Of a DNA stretch of 64,000 nt, positions 1-13,800 are shown in pieces. Source of the stretch: Nemopilema nomurai. Lineage: Eukaryota > Cnidaria > Scyphozoa > Rhizostomeae > Rhizostomatidae. The position numbers and the translations under genes were made by a program. The stretch is from contig ML133374.1 of NCBI GenBank assembly GCA_003864495.1, positions 882,273 through 946,272 on the forward strand, written 5' to 3'. The notes beneath the pieces are model-generated. The model ran no database searches, had not been told where the DNA came from, and was given only the letters and a program-made list of their open reading frames with translations. Each line of letters opens with the position of its first letter. The first letter of the stretch is position 1.

Positions 1-198
1 AAATCTCTAATCGTCCTTTTTGAAAATCTCTAATCGAAAATCTCTAATCGTCCTTTTTGAAAATCTCTAATCGAAAATCTCTAATCGTTCTTTTTGAAAA
101 TCTCTAATCGAAAATCTCTAATCGTCCTTTTTGAAAATCTCTAATCGAAAATCTCTAATCGTTCTTTTTGAAAATCTCTAATCGAAAATCTCTAATCG
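1..198. repeat. 37-bp tandem repeat at the left edge
   Basis: About 5.3 copies of a composite unit of 37 bp. Each unit carries aaaatctctaatcg twice, with a 9-base spacer (tcctttttg or ttctttttg) after one of the two. The array runs off the left edge, so its full length is unknown. It ends directly in a pyrimidine stretch followed by an AG that looks like a splice acceptor at 215. It is not a telomere repeat and not a CRISPR array, because the spacers are conserved. Confidence 0.9.
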
Positions 199-215
199 TC
201 TTTCTTTGGTCTTAG

Positions 216-263
216 TACAACATGAACCCAGCGACCGGCGAATGGAGGCACTGGAAGAGCCTG
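216..263 (+). other. Possible orphan coding exon
   Basis: A pyrimidine-rich acceptor (tctttggtcttag) is followed by 48 open bases and a good donor (CTG|gtatgt). In phase 0 the exon reads YNMNPATGEWRHWKSL. It could be an internal exon of a gene entering from the left. Its phase does not match the first exon I can support for the TtcA-like gene downstream. I do not recognise the peptide. Confidence 0.25.
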
Positions 264-795
264 GTATGTATGTCCCACGATCCTTTGCTATGTGAATCCC
301 AGGGTGCACTGGCTGCTATTTCAATAATGACATCACTAAATGGCCACCGATTCATTAAAAAGGACAATGATTTTTTGACCTGGTCGCTATATTTACAGCA
401 TACTATTTTTACAGCACTGTAGTCAAAATTTCAGTGAAGTAGTTTCGATTTTATTTTTGCAAGTTAGCATCCAATTTTTTCGACAAAGCATCACAATTAT
501 TTGCGCTGAGTGCGTTTCAGGGAGGCTAGTTCCCCTTGAACCCTCCGGGGGGATTCCCTGGTACTTAGAAAAATATGCAAATAAAAGACAAACGTCTTCG
601 TCGTCAAAGATCAAATTGTGAACGAACTTGCTCTCCGTGTTTAAGCTAAAATTAGATTCTTTCACAGTTTTTTTTATTGATTTGTCGGTTAAATGTTGTG
701 CATCCAACATATTTTTGTAGACATTCAAAGACAGAAAGTGGCTCAGTAGTATCAATTACAGGAAAGGTGAAGTTGATTACCCATTAAGTCCGAGA
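264..795. other. Non-coding stretch before the TtcA-like gene
   Basis: No supported gene. The antisense open frame at 423-755 has no family features. The frame of the TtcA-like start is open back to the TAG at 718-720, and an acceptor at 760-761 could make the first exon start at 762 rather than at the ATG at 796. Confidence 0.5.
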
Positions 796-3700
796 ATGAA
801 GGAGAGCATACCATCTTATGAGGTGAGACAAAGATTTTACAAGATCAGGTTTGGAGATCAATGATAATGAATGCCCGGTATTTTGCTGCGCCTAGTATTC
901 TATGTGTTCATTAGATATAATCTTATTCTAGATTAGGCTCTTCAAATCGTATCGAATCGCAATCGAATCATTGCGTATTATTTCATGACAAACTACATTT
1001 TAATGAATGCTTAGAAGTAGTTAAAACTCTCCAAAGATGTTTGTGGCTTTTTTTTAAAAGATTGGCAAGAACGTCCTACTTGGTCAAATGTCATAATTCC
1101 AATCACTATCATGTTTTGCAATTATGGATTTTCTGTTCTAAACGAAGGAAAGGCATCAATGCAAAAGCACTTTCGAAGCAACTTTATTTCTACTCCCAAG
1201 ATTAGTCTTCCAAGAATGCCTGGCTAGCGTTTCGTCTTCTTGAACAGGAAAGAAGATCTTACTATTCCTTTCAACGTTGTGTTTAGGTGTGACTGCATGC
1301 AATCCGTGCTCTAAATAGACTGTCTCGCGTATTTAGATTGTCAGAATTAAATAGTTATCCACCATCATTTAACCTACTAAGCCTCTTTTTCCAGGCAAGG
1401 TTGAAAAACGCCGCAAAAATATTCAGCGCTGCAGGAACAAAAAAGGTTTAAAAAATTTTAACATTTTCAAGTCACAGCATTTGCACCAATAATTTTACAA
1501 AGTTAGCACCAGATTACGACTATTCAGCATTTGCGCATAGAATGTTGAAGGCAAATTTTCAGGGAAATGGAAGGTTGCTTTTATAGATACCCATGAAATT
1601 GTGTTACATTTTTAGTAGATTTTGTGTGAGGTCTTTCTGTAACTTGAATACAATGTCAGATGCAAGCAAGCTCACATGATCTTTTTTAGCAGAAACAGCA
1701 ATAATATATTTAATCAAGAAGAGTTGTGAAGATAAAACCTAGTCAAGACAAAGTTTACGTTATTTGCAGGCGAACAGAAAGTTGGGAGACCAGAGCTTCT
1801 TTTTGGGAGAGGATGGTGAAGCATTTCGATGGTTCCTTTTGCCTAGCGAAGCTTCTCTCTTCTTAGAGGGCAAACAGCCAGTTGGTAAGCAATTCAAAAT
1901 GCCTTTCTTTCCTCGAGTCAGCGTCAAGGAAAGCAAAATGAAGCCCAAGAGACCCACCCGGTCAACGTGCAATCCCCATGTATGCGCAACTTGCGGAGGA
2001 GGAGGAAGTCAACTGACCAGAGATTTGTCTGGTGCAATCGACACCAAAGAGGTTGCTGTTGATGCGGAGGCCTCACTAGAGAAGAAGAAGGAAGGTGGGT
2101 TCACTTAGCACGCATCTAACATGGTTTTTGAGGTTGCACGGATTTTTGTTGCATGCGGCATGGTAATCGATTGTAAACCGATTAAGCTCAATTGCTGCCG
2201 TTTTTCGCAGTTTCCCGCAAATTCCTGACAATACGCTTGCGATACGGATTAATACCAAGCATCGTTGATCGATACCCTAAGCTGCAGCAAAGCCTGAAGG
2301 TCTTTCGACTCACGCTGTGGTATATTATTAAATAACTTTTTTGATCTAACGCTTTTAAAATAACTACTTCATGCTAATTGAAATTGTTTTGGCTGGCATA
2401 TTTTCATTGTCCTTTTGCTGCTAAAGAGTGAACTGTTTTAGAATCAAAGCATGAAAGCCTCGGAGACAGTGGCGTCTGTTCCGACGAAACTGTTGCAACA
2501 AATTTGTCCCGCAACTTGAAGAATGACGCTGAAGCGGAGGTGGTGACCGTGGGGAGCTTTGGTGACGTCAGCGAAAGCAAAGAGTTCGAGAAGAACGTTG
2601 AAGAGACATCCAGTCCGACTAGTAACTCCAGTGACTCTCCAAAGCTGCATTTCAAGCTGGACCATAACAGTGCAGCCGATGAACAAAACAGAGGGGCAGT
2701 GACGTCAGACAAGTGCAAGCTCACACGTGACGAAGCACTTGTGCGAGAACCTGTTTGCAGCCGGAGAGGTGACGACGATTTGGTGAAAGCTTCTAAATCA
2801 AAGAAGGAATTAGGCGAGAAACTAATGCGGTTTCATCATCCACCAAAGACCATCTTCGCTCCTGTTGTTCAGGTTTACATCTTCACACATTTAAACCTAC
2901 ATCAAATTTCCAGTTAACCTTATTCTGCTGTCAGTTCTAATGTCTTGTGAGTAGAATCTTTATTTTTGAGAGATTGATTTCATTTTTATGATAGGCAATT
3001 GAAGAGTTTTCAATGATAAGTGATGGGGATAGAGTGCTCTTGTGTCTCTCTGGTGGCAAAGATTCCCTCTCGATGTTGCATGCTATAAGACAATACCAGT
3101 TCTACGCAAAACCAAAGGTATTCTATTCTTTCTACGTTCTACTCTTATCTTGTCTTTTAAAGTTGCCGCTCAAGCATTAATTTATTTTTTTTTGTAAATA
3201 TAATTCATCTTTCCCATGTACACCACCTACAATACTTCCCTTGACAACTTTTTCATATATTGTAGGACTTGACGCTTATCATGTATTATTTATTATATAT
3301 ATTGTATTAGATATGTATTATATATGTTTTTTTTTGGATTTATGACCAGTCAGTCGCTAATCACATTATGAGTCAGACGAGGTGATCATTCTTAAACCCC
3401 TTTAGTTTCTAAGGAGTTGTGAGCAGCAATTCACCTTATAACAACAGTTGGAAGGCCCTATAACACATAGAGCTTCTGCTTCTCCTAATTTATCTTTAAT
3501 TGAAGAGCCAGAGGTAGAACGTTTCAGTGCCGAAAGCCGCGTACTTCTTGATAGTTTGTATAGAAATGTATTAGGTTGATAACGAACAGAACATTTATCA
3601 TTGCAAGGCTACAAGTATTTGCGACTCTACAGAAAATCTTTTTGAATCAGGGACAATTCTGTGACGATTGTTTTGCAGGGGGTCAACTTCGAGTTTGGTG

Positions 3701-6700
3701 CTATGACAGTTGACCCAAAGAGCACTGCTTACGACCCAAGTCCTTTGAAAGACTACTTGGCGAATCTTCAAGTGCCATATTTTTATGAAGAACAAGGTAT
3801 GCTTTAAATTTGCTATTCAAAATAACCCGTCAGAATTTTTAAGCTTCCTGCACTTAGAAGAGATTTTTGTTTCAGAATAATTGTCATGCCTTCCAGCATA
3901 ACTCCTTTTTAGAGTTCAATTGATCAGGGGATGTGTCTTTTAAATGCCTATTGATGAGGGGCCTTTTTATTGCTCAAACATTTCTTCTTTGTCGTGGAAG
4001 GTATTAATTTACTCTACTGTCCTGGCAGCCATGGAGACGAAAAGGAAAATATGTTTTAGTTTAATTTTGTTCGAACTTTTGTACCGAAACCTAAGGTTGG
4101 CACCGACCAGAATACCCACCCATCGCTCGGTTTTTCTGAACTGCTGCAATGCTATCTGTTATCAACACTTCCAGATCACAAGTACTTCTAAAGTTTTTCC
4201 TTCGTTGCGTCACGATTGCCAAATCTAAGCAGAGCGAAATGCTTCCTTTCTAGACATCATCTCGCAAGCGGCAAACCTGCCAGTTTGTGAGTCAATATGC
4301 AGCTTCTGCTCGCGAATGAAACGCGGGCGGATGTACGCTTGCGCGAGACGTGAAGGCTACAACGTCTTGGCAATCGGGCAGCATCTGGATGACATTGCTG
4401 AGAGGTTGGCGATGCTCATTAGAATAATTCTTTTTAATACAACAATTAGTATATTTATTCATTGAATGACCTTTATTTATCCAGATCAGTCTGGAGAAAT
4501 CGTAGTCTAGAGATTCCTTAATGTGCTGGATAATTGCCATTGACCGCGAAGAAGCAGCTTTTAGTAAACTGCATTATCTGAACTGCTTCTTCGTTCCAGC
4601 TTCATGATGTCAGTCTTTCACAATGGACTGCTGAGGACAATGAAAGCTTGTTATACTGTTGCGTATGTTTCACTTATTTTCAAAGTCACCAGTCTGTTTA
4701 TTGTTTTTTTTTGTATTTCAATAAAAGAGCAACTCAATTTGAGGATGCTCTATCATAAGGTGAAATTTATTGGTATAGAGGATTTAATTGAGGGCACGAA
4801 TACACCCAGAGGATTTTCTAAGAGAACATCAATTAGACATCCGATGAACATTGGTTAAACATCCAGCGAACATTGGTTAAATATACAGTGAACATTGGTT
4901 AAATATACAGTGAACATTGGTTAAACATACAGTGAACATTGGTTAAACATACAGTGAACATTGGTTAGACGTCTAGTGAACATTGGTTAAACATCCAGTG
5001 AACATTGGTTAGGCGTCTAGTGAACATTGGTTAAACATACAGTGAACATTGGTTAAACATTCAGTGAACATTGGTTAGGCGTCTAGTGAACATTGGTTAA
5101 ACATACAGTGAACATTGGTTAAACATTCAGTGAACATTGGTTAGGCGTCTAGTGAACATTGGTTAAACATACAGTGAACATTGGTTAAACATTCAGTGAA
5201 CATTGGTTAGGCGTCTAGTGAACATTGGTTAAACGTCCAGTGAACATTGGTTAGGCGTCTAGTGAACATCGATTATTAGGCTACTTATTAGGCTAATAAA
5301 AATTGACTAGTTGACTTAAGTTTGTGTTAACTTCATTTTCGTCAGGCTATTTGTTGCTTATGCTAAAATCCATCATAGATTTGTTTGTAATGGCACGTTA
5401 TTCAAATGAATTGCAGTGACGGAGATCTGAAAATCATTCGCCCACTTTTGTATGTTCGTGAAAAGGATTTAAGGCATTTTGCAGAACAGGTAAGACTCTC
5501 CGGTACAAATGTCCATGAATCGCGTTTTTAAACGTACACAATTAACATGCACTGAGCTTTTTCTTAGGTTAAGACAAAGCTTCTTCGGTGGAGCTCATCT
5601 GTTTGCCCATATTTTTAAGCAATTATCAAACAAATATGAATTTTTATCAATCTAGCATTTGGGTTCTTGTTGACGGTAACAATTTACATTGGTTGCAGGA
5701 CAAATTGATTAAAACGATTTCCATTTAATGTCTTATGAACAGTCAAATGTTGTTTCCAAGAGATATAGACATGCAGGAATCAAAATTGTATAGTCTATAC
5801 ACATGCCTTCGTACAAGAGGGACAACTTGTCCCCTTTCCTGCTGTCGAGTTTGCCTGTCTCTGACCAACCTGCCTCATTTAAAACATTTCACCTTGCTTT
5901 AAACATTCGCTCTTCTATACTTAATTTTCTCCTATTTCAAAATTCTGTATTTTAGGCAAAACTGCCCGTTATATCAGAAAACTGTCCAGCATGTTTCGAA
6001 GCGCCAAAGGTATGCCTGTTTGGTCTTTGTTTCGCTGTCACTACAGTTTCAGTGGTTGCTTTCAAGTCTACCTTGATTAACTTTGGCTTGCATCATTCAT
6101 TATCGTGTCAATTCCAATTATATTTGCAGTGACACCTTTCATTAAAACTTGTTTTGTCTTCATAGTCAAGACCAGTTTTCTGCTTTAAATATTGCCTCCT
6201 TTCGCCCTATCATGCTGATATCCCCACGAGACTCATTTAACTTACCCCTACCCTGTCCCACATGCATCACAAAAGGCACTCCCTCTTGATTGTTTTATTT
6301 CAGCTCATTGTCACATCGTTTTGCTTTAGTTTAAGATGCTCCTGTTAAAATCAGTACTTGTCTGTATGATGTTCCAGGTGTTTTGCATTGACGCAGCCTC
6401 CTTCGAACATCGCCGTGGCTATTGCTCAGCACCAATCAATCAAACCGGCTATAGAGCTTTGTTATTTTTAGGCATTCATTAGGGTAAATTAGTGTTCTTT
6501 GGCTTTGAACGACTGCGATTTCGAATCTCTAAGGTTTCCTAGGTTTCCAGAATCTAATCCTTTCCTGTCTGTTCCTCTTTTTAGGAAAGACACCGAACCA
6601 AACAGATGCTTGCTCAACAAGAAATTTTATTTCCGAATCTTTTTTCGAGCATCCAAACCGCGCTGAAACCCTTATTCTCAAAGAATAAAACAGGTTTAGA

Positions 6701-6746
6701 GTCAAATAAAAACAATGTTGATAGTTTTGACGACTTCTTGGTGTAG
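796..6746 (+). CDS. ttcA: TtcA-like tRNA 2-thiocytidine synthetase (PP-loop ATPase)
   Basis: Predicted to adenylate and thiolate a tRNA cytosine, as bacterial TtcA does at C32. Exons: 796-822, 1770-2094, 2442-2872, 2995-3117, 3679-3796, 4254-4404, 4600-4662, 5417-5489, 5956-6009, 6585-6746. All phases agree and give about 508 residues. The PP-loop SGGKDS lies near residues 280-285. The Fe-S cysteines are in CSFCSR (about 357 and 360) and in NCPAC (447/450), which matches the CxxC-plus-third-Cys layout of E. coli TtcA. IIRPL.Y.REKD and GQHLDDIAES are also family-typical. The first 260 residues are an extension with no TtcA counterpart and contain a C-x4-C-x2-C cluster near residues 76-84. The catalytic exons are secure. 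The first exon (MKESIPSYE) is the weakest part and may be preceded by others. The intron-rich structure shows a resident nuclear gene, not bacterial contamination. Confidence 0.85.
4835..5272. repeat. 22-bp minisatellite with 66-bp higher-order unit
   Basis: About 20 copies of a 22-bp unit with the constant core gtgaacattggtta and a variable block between cores (aacatac, aacattc, or ggcgtcta). In the right half, three variants follow one another in fixed order, giving a 66-bp super-unit repeated about three times. It lies in the intron between exons 7 and 8 of the TtcA-like gene. Confidence 0.95.
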
Positions 6747-8921
6747 AATCACAAATTACACTTAGTGCTATCTCAATCCTTATTTAAAAAAATTGATAAA
6801 GATATAAGTTGTATCCAGCTAACATAAATTTGCCACAAGGAAAACAGGAGCTTCTCAGATGCCTCAATGTTCAATGTTCAATTCACTAGTCTGGTATAGT
6901 TTTGAGTATCACCATTTAATCGATGTAAGAAAACACTCTGATCCTTTTCTTAATAATTCGGTGTTATATTGCAATTCGATCAGTTTTTAAGTTTATGGTG
7001 AGATAATGCTATGAATCAATTTATCCAAAAAAATAGTTCACGGTGAACTTGGCTTAGAGACTGACTCTTTAACTAACAATTTTACTAAGTAATAATGCAA
7101 ATTTGTAGTTTTTAATGTTTATTCAACTTTGAATATTTTCATTACTCAATCTAAATTAGGTGATGTCGTAACAACTAGTATTTATTCAATCGTTCAGCAT
7201 TTTGAAGATACGAGTATAAATGGTATCTATTAATTTATCATATCTTTAATCATAGGATGCTTAAATTTTTAGGACATTTTGCTTTGACACGCCGATTAGT
7301 CTTTTAAAGCTAGATACTCGAAGTCGTTTCTATGCTTGGCATGTTTGGTTATTGGGTCGTAAAGAAAAGTTTCTTCTCCTTCCAATGTTTTATTTACATG
7401 CACAGAGCAAAATATCACCTTACGTAGGCTGAATAAGTATAACATATAGTATGAATAAACTTATCGTCTGATTTGACGGTAACTACCACGATTACTCAGA
7501 ATATGATCGGTAAGGCTGTTTTTAGGGGTAAAGCGACTGAATATGTAAAGCGACTGATATGTACCACACATATTGCACTCAAATGCACCATTAAAGTATG
7601 CCTGGTAATTTAGGCACGCATCGATTACTCTTGCTGTCAAATGTTTTTCACAATTTTTTTAGCTATGCTATTGATTGCATGACTGTGTGGAAAGATGCAT
7701 TTGGGCATTCGTTTTTCTTCAGTGATTCAGTAAGCTCGCACGTATAAGTTTTCGTTAGTTATGCAAGCTTTTCCCTCGGAAGCCATCTGATATCTGGTAC
7801 AGGGACCTTTTTACTGTTTTGCGTTGCACAGTAGCACGGAATCAACAGCCGAGGCATAGTCGCTGAATTCGTTTCTTTAAAGCTTAGTGCGTAACTAAAG
7901 AGGCAATGCTTACTTTAAGACATATTCTTGAAAGTCGTCAAAGTTATTCGATACATCTGCCTTGACTTGTAGAGACAATATGCCAAGCATAGAGATACAC
8001 TGGTACTCTTAAAGCCTCTGCAATAAAGCTTTTATGTGCATGAAGCAGGAAAAAGTTAATTGACAACAGAAAATGTTTGCATATTGATTACCCGCAATTC
8101 GGTTACAATGTCGTTGAACTTTTACAATTCAAACAACTCCGTTCTGATTCTAAGTCACTCGGTCCATCTGTGTCATGTGTTTTGGCAATTTCATTGTTGA
8201 TGTGGTAACAACAAAGTTTACATGAAATTTAAATCAGTTGACTCATTTGCCCAAATTTTTTGTTCAATGTAATTGAATTGCTGTTTGTATACAATGTTGT
8301 GGGTAGTCTGAATGTCGTGGGTAAAACGAACTAAGTGGAGCCTTGAGTCCTAGGGTGATTCAGTCTCTGCAGTCCGTCTCTTAACGCTATTCCCACAATT
8401 TTTGTTTTTTGTGGTGCCTTACAGATAAGGAGGGCAGATTGGATAACACAAGAAGTCAATACAAGTTCAAGTGTTTCATTCGTTTTATTGTAGTTTTATA
8501 GATATCATTCGGCAGCCTACAGTAAGGGAGCATTTTTTCTTGAAGGTCTTTGCAATTGGATAGGGAGAGCTTTCTGTGACTTTATTAGGCCTGCCGAGCC
8601 GCATGTAAAACTTTGATGCACATAGCCAACCCCACCCTTCTTTTCCTTTCTTCTATTGTTCGGATAATAACAGAGGTGATGTGCAGCATACTGTCTGCAA
8701 AGGCGGAGGAGCCCGACCAGACGCCATTATGGAGCGCGCCATTCGCAGATGATTGCTTCATCTCCGTCCTATTCGGTTTGAAGAATTTAGGTCAGTGTGC
8801 AATGATCTGGGCTGCATGTAAACGCGTTTCGAGTCCAAGTTTCATAGATATATTCAGTATTAAAATTTGAATACTGATGGGATGATTTCGAAACAAGCCA
8901 CAACTAAAAGAGTTTATTCGC
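6747..8921. other. Intergenic region between TtcA-like gene and JADE
   Basis: AT-rich, and no coding sequence that I can support. The first part should be the 3'UTR of the TtcA-like gene. The last 350 bases (about 8570-8920) are richer in GC, with CG dinucleotides around 8700-8760, and probably hold the JADE promoter and 5'UTR. The small open frame at 8613-8870 lies there and is not recognised as a protein. Confidence 0.5.
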
Positions 8922-10822
8922 ATGGCGAAGGTAAGTTGATTCGATCTTTTCTGTATGTTTTTAACTAAACATGGCCTACGTTTGCGGTCTCATCCAGGTT
9001 ACTTTCTGAAATATTGAACAAAGATGGCAAAAGTTGGTCCACTGTTTCAGCTTATTCACAAGATTCACTATCGAATTTATGTACCAAATTCGGGCTACCC
9101 TACCTTGAATGATAGATGTGTAGATCCTGGTATTAGCTAGCCTTGGCTGGGAAATGCAAATGGAGGAATGAAGGCCTAACTAGTTTTGCAATCGGCCGCG
9201 CTAAGGGATTTGTCTTGATGGCCTCCCTGCTTGCGGTGGATTAGAAAAGATTGATGCAACTTCCTTTTGTTTTAAGTTAGTGGTTCAAAGTGTTGTGCGT
9301 AGCGATCATTGTATGATTATGCCTTTGTAAGTTAATGTTGGCTCGCCCTGTTCGCGAACGTGGCTTCGCTGGAAAGTTAGAGACTGTATTGATGCTGTAA
9401 TGGCTGTATTACTGAACTCTGTCTTACCTCTTAAGCAAATCTTCTGCATGAGGATGAAGGCGTGTAAATCGGCATCTCATTTTGGCTTTGATGTTTGTGC
9501 ATGTTTTTTAATTTTAATCTTTTAGTCAAAATAAATAGTCAAAATAAAAGTTTGTTACTGCTTAAATCTTCAAAGTCGGCGTCCTTTGAAATTTTCCTAA
9601 TACTTTTTGACATTGGAAAGAACTGTGCATAAATGAATACAACAAGTCACTTAGCACAGGTGCAAATAGCTTTCTGTTTTCCATTATTTTTAATGCTAGC
9701 CCATGCAGACTACAATCTTTGCTTTAATAAAAAGTGTCTAATCATTATGGACTTATTATTAGCTGTTTTCAGCTCTATATTCGACCTACTAAAATTCTTC
9801 AAGATTTCACTAATGCACCATTGTTTAGAGATGATAATCAAATTGGATTAAATGGGCTACAGAGGCATACCATAATAGATTGATCTCTATATTCACCAGA
9901 CATCTGTTTTACGAAACATCTAGGTAATGTGACTAGCAGCAACCTTAGACTTTTAGATTTTTGAAAAGGAGTATTCATAACAGAATGCTTAGTTACTCAC
10001 CAACAAGTTTATTATATATATTATTAAAATTTCTGTAACACAAGTTACATTTGATTGATGTGTTGTAAAGCAATCCAAACATATTCAAATATAAAATATC
10101 TTTTGGCAAACAAACTCTGTTGTTGTTGTTGGAAATACTGTAAAGGCTATGCAATATTTTCACATCATTTCCTGTTAGCATTGAATGCAAAGCTATGAAT
10201 GGGTTGAATAAAAAACCATTAATAAGTTTAGGACTTTATATACGGTCAGTTGTTATTGTGGAACATTCATCTCATCTGTAAGGCAGAAGATCCTTATTCC
10301 ATGCTCAACCCTTCAGGATAAGATTATGTTCATAACCCAGTACTAAGAATTGCTTTCTGGTTGTTGAGTTCTTTTGACCTTTGAATTTCGAAGAGAATTA
10401 AGAGTACCAGTTGTTATTCTCCTTTGGGGAATGATAATGCCCAAGTCCTCCTCCATGAAAAATTGTCAATATATACCTGGGCGAATAGGCTCTTTGAGTT
10501 TCAAAGCCATGACTAAAAGGTGTGGTCTTTCACTGGTAGTCTAGAGGCTCTGAACTTTCATTGTTTTCTTTTTGCTTAAAAAGAATAATATGTGACTGTG
10601 TCACCTCTGATTTACAATAAGGCATCCTAGATAGAGAAAGCCAATTTTGGTATACACTAGTGTATAATTTGACAACTTTCTAAGAGGAAAGGACATGGTG
10701 ATAAATTTAACAAATGAGATAAGAAGGCATGTGGGTTTCAACAAAGTTGTTTAGAAATGCCATTGAACATTGTTTTAAAATGCAGTTGTTTTGTTCAAGA
10801 AGAATATCTGTTGTCATCTACA

Positions 10823-10899
<77 letters not shown>

Positions 10900-13800
10900 A
10901 AAGTCAATCAATCCAAATCGAAGCAAATGTAAGATTTTTGTGCTGTTAATTATGAAACTCTCTTTATCTTTAGAAACAGAATCAAGAAAGAAGTCTAAAC
11001 CAAGGTATTTGCTTGCTTATATATCTATGCCACAGTCATATAGGAAGCCATCAGCTTGTGGCTATTCTCTCCTTACATAGGCACGCTAGAAATTCATCAT
11101 AATTCAATTTTTGTAGTGAAAAATTTTAAAAACATTTTCTTATTGCAAAGTTCTCCATAATTTTATAATCAAAATTATAAAAAAACAAAAAACAGAGTTC
11201 TGCCTGGAGGAAGTAAATGCTAATTTTACCCAATCTAACACAACTAATGAATCATGTTATCTCTGGTTTTTGCACTTGTTGTTCTTTTCTAATATTGTTC
11301 AGTATATAGTAGTGTTATTCTCTTTTAGTGAAATATGCTAATATGACTTATCTTGTTCTTTTCAGTCTAGACATTATTGATTGGAAAGATGAAATACATT
11401 ACAGAAGTATAATTTTACAAAATTTATAAACTTTCATCAATTTAACAGAAATATTGATTACAAGCATGGTTTTTATTCTCATATTTGTATATAATATTAT
11501 ATATATGTAGCTTTTGTGATCTAATTTTATCATCACAATATTAACAACTTTTTGAAGTCTAGGATTTCACCATAGAAATCAATAGATTGGTTATTTGTCA
11601 GTTATTTGCTAGTATCAATGTTTGAATTATACACACTGGTGTGTAGTCAGAAAAGCTGCACAATGCATATATAATACCACTTGTCTGTCTGTATTTTACT
11701 TATTGTAAATTTCATTATATTTTGAAGGTCCTGCCTCACCTGCAGGAGCTCAGCTCAGGTCGGATATCAATGATAGAAAGCCTGCTGAGGTGTGTTTATG
11801 CCACATTATTTTCCTAATCTGTGCATGTTGATAACAAGAAATTGCAAGTCTTTCATTAATGGACTGCATAAATCTCTCATATTATTTGTCCTTGTTCAAT
11901 ATTAATTTTTTGGAATTGATGGAACCAATTGATTATGTCTCAAATTATTTCCATTCCCAAATATATATCTGTTTTTTTGTAATTTCATGATCGGTTTCAC
12001 ATTTGTTTACTGTTGTGACTTTTTCAGACTTGATATTTGTGTAGATAAAGATCATTCATTTTGGCATCAGGAAGCTGAAAACTTGGAACTTTTTTTTGTT
12101 AGTGCTTTTGTTTAGGTTATCTTACTTTTTCTTAATATAATATTTATTAACATTTGAGAGTGGTAACCAAATTGGTTGGGTTCTTTTTGCAGGTTTTTAG
12201 AACTGATTTCATTACTGCAATGAAGGTTACTGACAATGCCAACTTTGCTGCTGATAAAACCTATGAACTTACAGACCCATGGAGACAAGAATGGGAAAAG
12301 GGTGTTCAGGTATCCTGGAAATTTCACTACCTTAGGTTTGCAGTGTTCAGAAGCCCATCAAGGCCTGTGAAAAAAGTTTTGAAAGAACTGTTTGTTTCTC
12401 AGCTCTTTTGGAGAGTTAAGTTTTTCCATCTTCTCAGACATGTCCTTGAAAGAATACCAAACCAATTTGCTATGGATTTTGCAGAGTGGAGGGCAACACA
12501 GATAAAAAATTCACTTTGAAGCTTTCATTGCATTTTGTCAAGTTTGTGTTTTGCTGGGACATATTTTGTAATCGTTTCTTAGTTTGGTATAAGAATTCTT
12601 GATACACATTTGCCTTTGTCATGCAAATATTTTGTATAATCCACTACTTTTACTAAGTACAATTAAAATAAATACTATTCTGATCTTATTTTTGAGCAAA
12701 AATTGCTAGAGGCAGTTGCTTTTACCAGTTGTTTGCACATTATGTGGACTGTAAAAAGTATTGTTCGAATTTTGTTTCAGGTTCCAGTGAATCCTGATGC
12801 ACTTCCTAAAACATCACTAAGGTAGTTGATGACATTCTTTGAGTATGTTTTGCCTTTTGGTTGTCATGTTGGGAACCTGCATTTTAATTTTAATTCAAGG
12901 TAGTCACGGATTCTAGGCGGTCAGCAAACTTGTACTGTCCAACTGATAGGAAAATCCTTCCAGGATCAGCTAATTATTGTATATAGAATGATGGTGTGCC
13001 CTTGTGGTAGTGTAGCTTGTTTATTTATGTATTGTGGTTTTAATGGTACCAAGAAACATTGGAGCCAAGTGGTTTTTACCTAGACAGTCATCAGTAGGAA
13101 AGTAAAAACGGCCAAAGCAGGAACGGATTAAAATGTCAGGCAGATGAATCCTGTTTATCACTACTTTCACTTTGATAGGAAAAAGGACATTCAACAGCAT
13201 GGAAAAAGATACACTGCATTTTCACTGTGAGTTTTTACTTCTGGTGTTTTGAGTATGACCAACCTTGTGATAGGATGATTTATAAAAAGCCCCTCAAAGT
13301 GGAATCTGTCATCTTTCGTCCATCAATGCTTTACGTTTGTTTAGATTTTAGTTTGTTTCCAACGCGAAAAATGTCTTCTCTGAGTAGAAGCCCTTTTGTA
13401 TTGCCACTTGTCCCTTCATGTGAACACATCTTTTGTATTAGATAAACAACTGGCTTTCTTCTCAATGTGTCCTTACCCATCTCTGGATTAAGTCTTAGCG
13501 TATTGTTTCTGCAGGCCAAAGGGAAGAATCGCACATGAAAACCCGGAGCTTGTCCACTCAAACGAGACGACAGCTGCTTGTCTTTACGACCTGGATGATG
13601 TTGATGTTGAGTGGCTTAGAACAGCTAGAAGCGTTGTTAAAAGAGGAAGTAAGTGTTGAGTAGCCATTTCAGTTATGGCGCGTTCTAAACATCCGCAAGG
13701 CAGTTTTCATCTCCCGAAATAAGAGATAAATTGGCTTAACGATAGCACCCGACATTGGGAACAAAACTCCTTAAAGTGGGTGCGTGGTTAGCCCAACCAC

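Noticed and set aside
4835..5272. CRISPR-like array
   Set aside because: The intervals between repeats are themselves conserved and the host is a eukaryotic intron; it is a minisatellite.
12310..12519. Open read-through of the JADE intron after GVQ
   Set aside because: A normal donor and a strong acceptor at 12780 give the conserved VPVNP continuation, so this is intron sequence.
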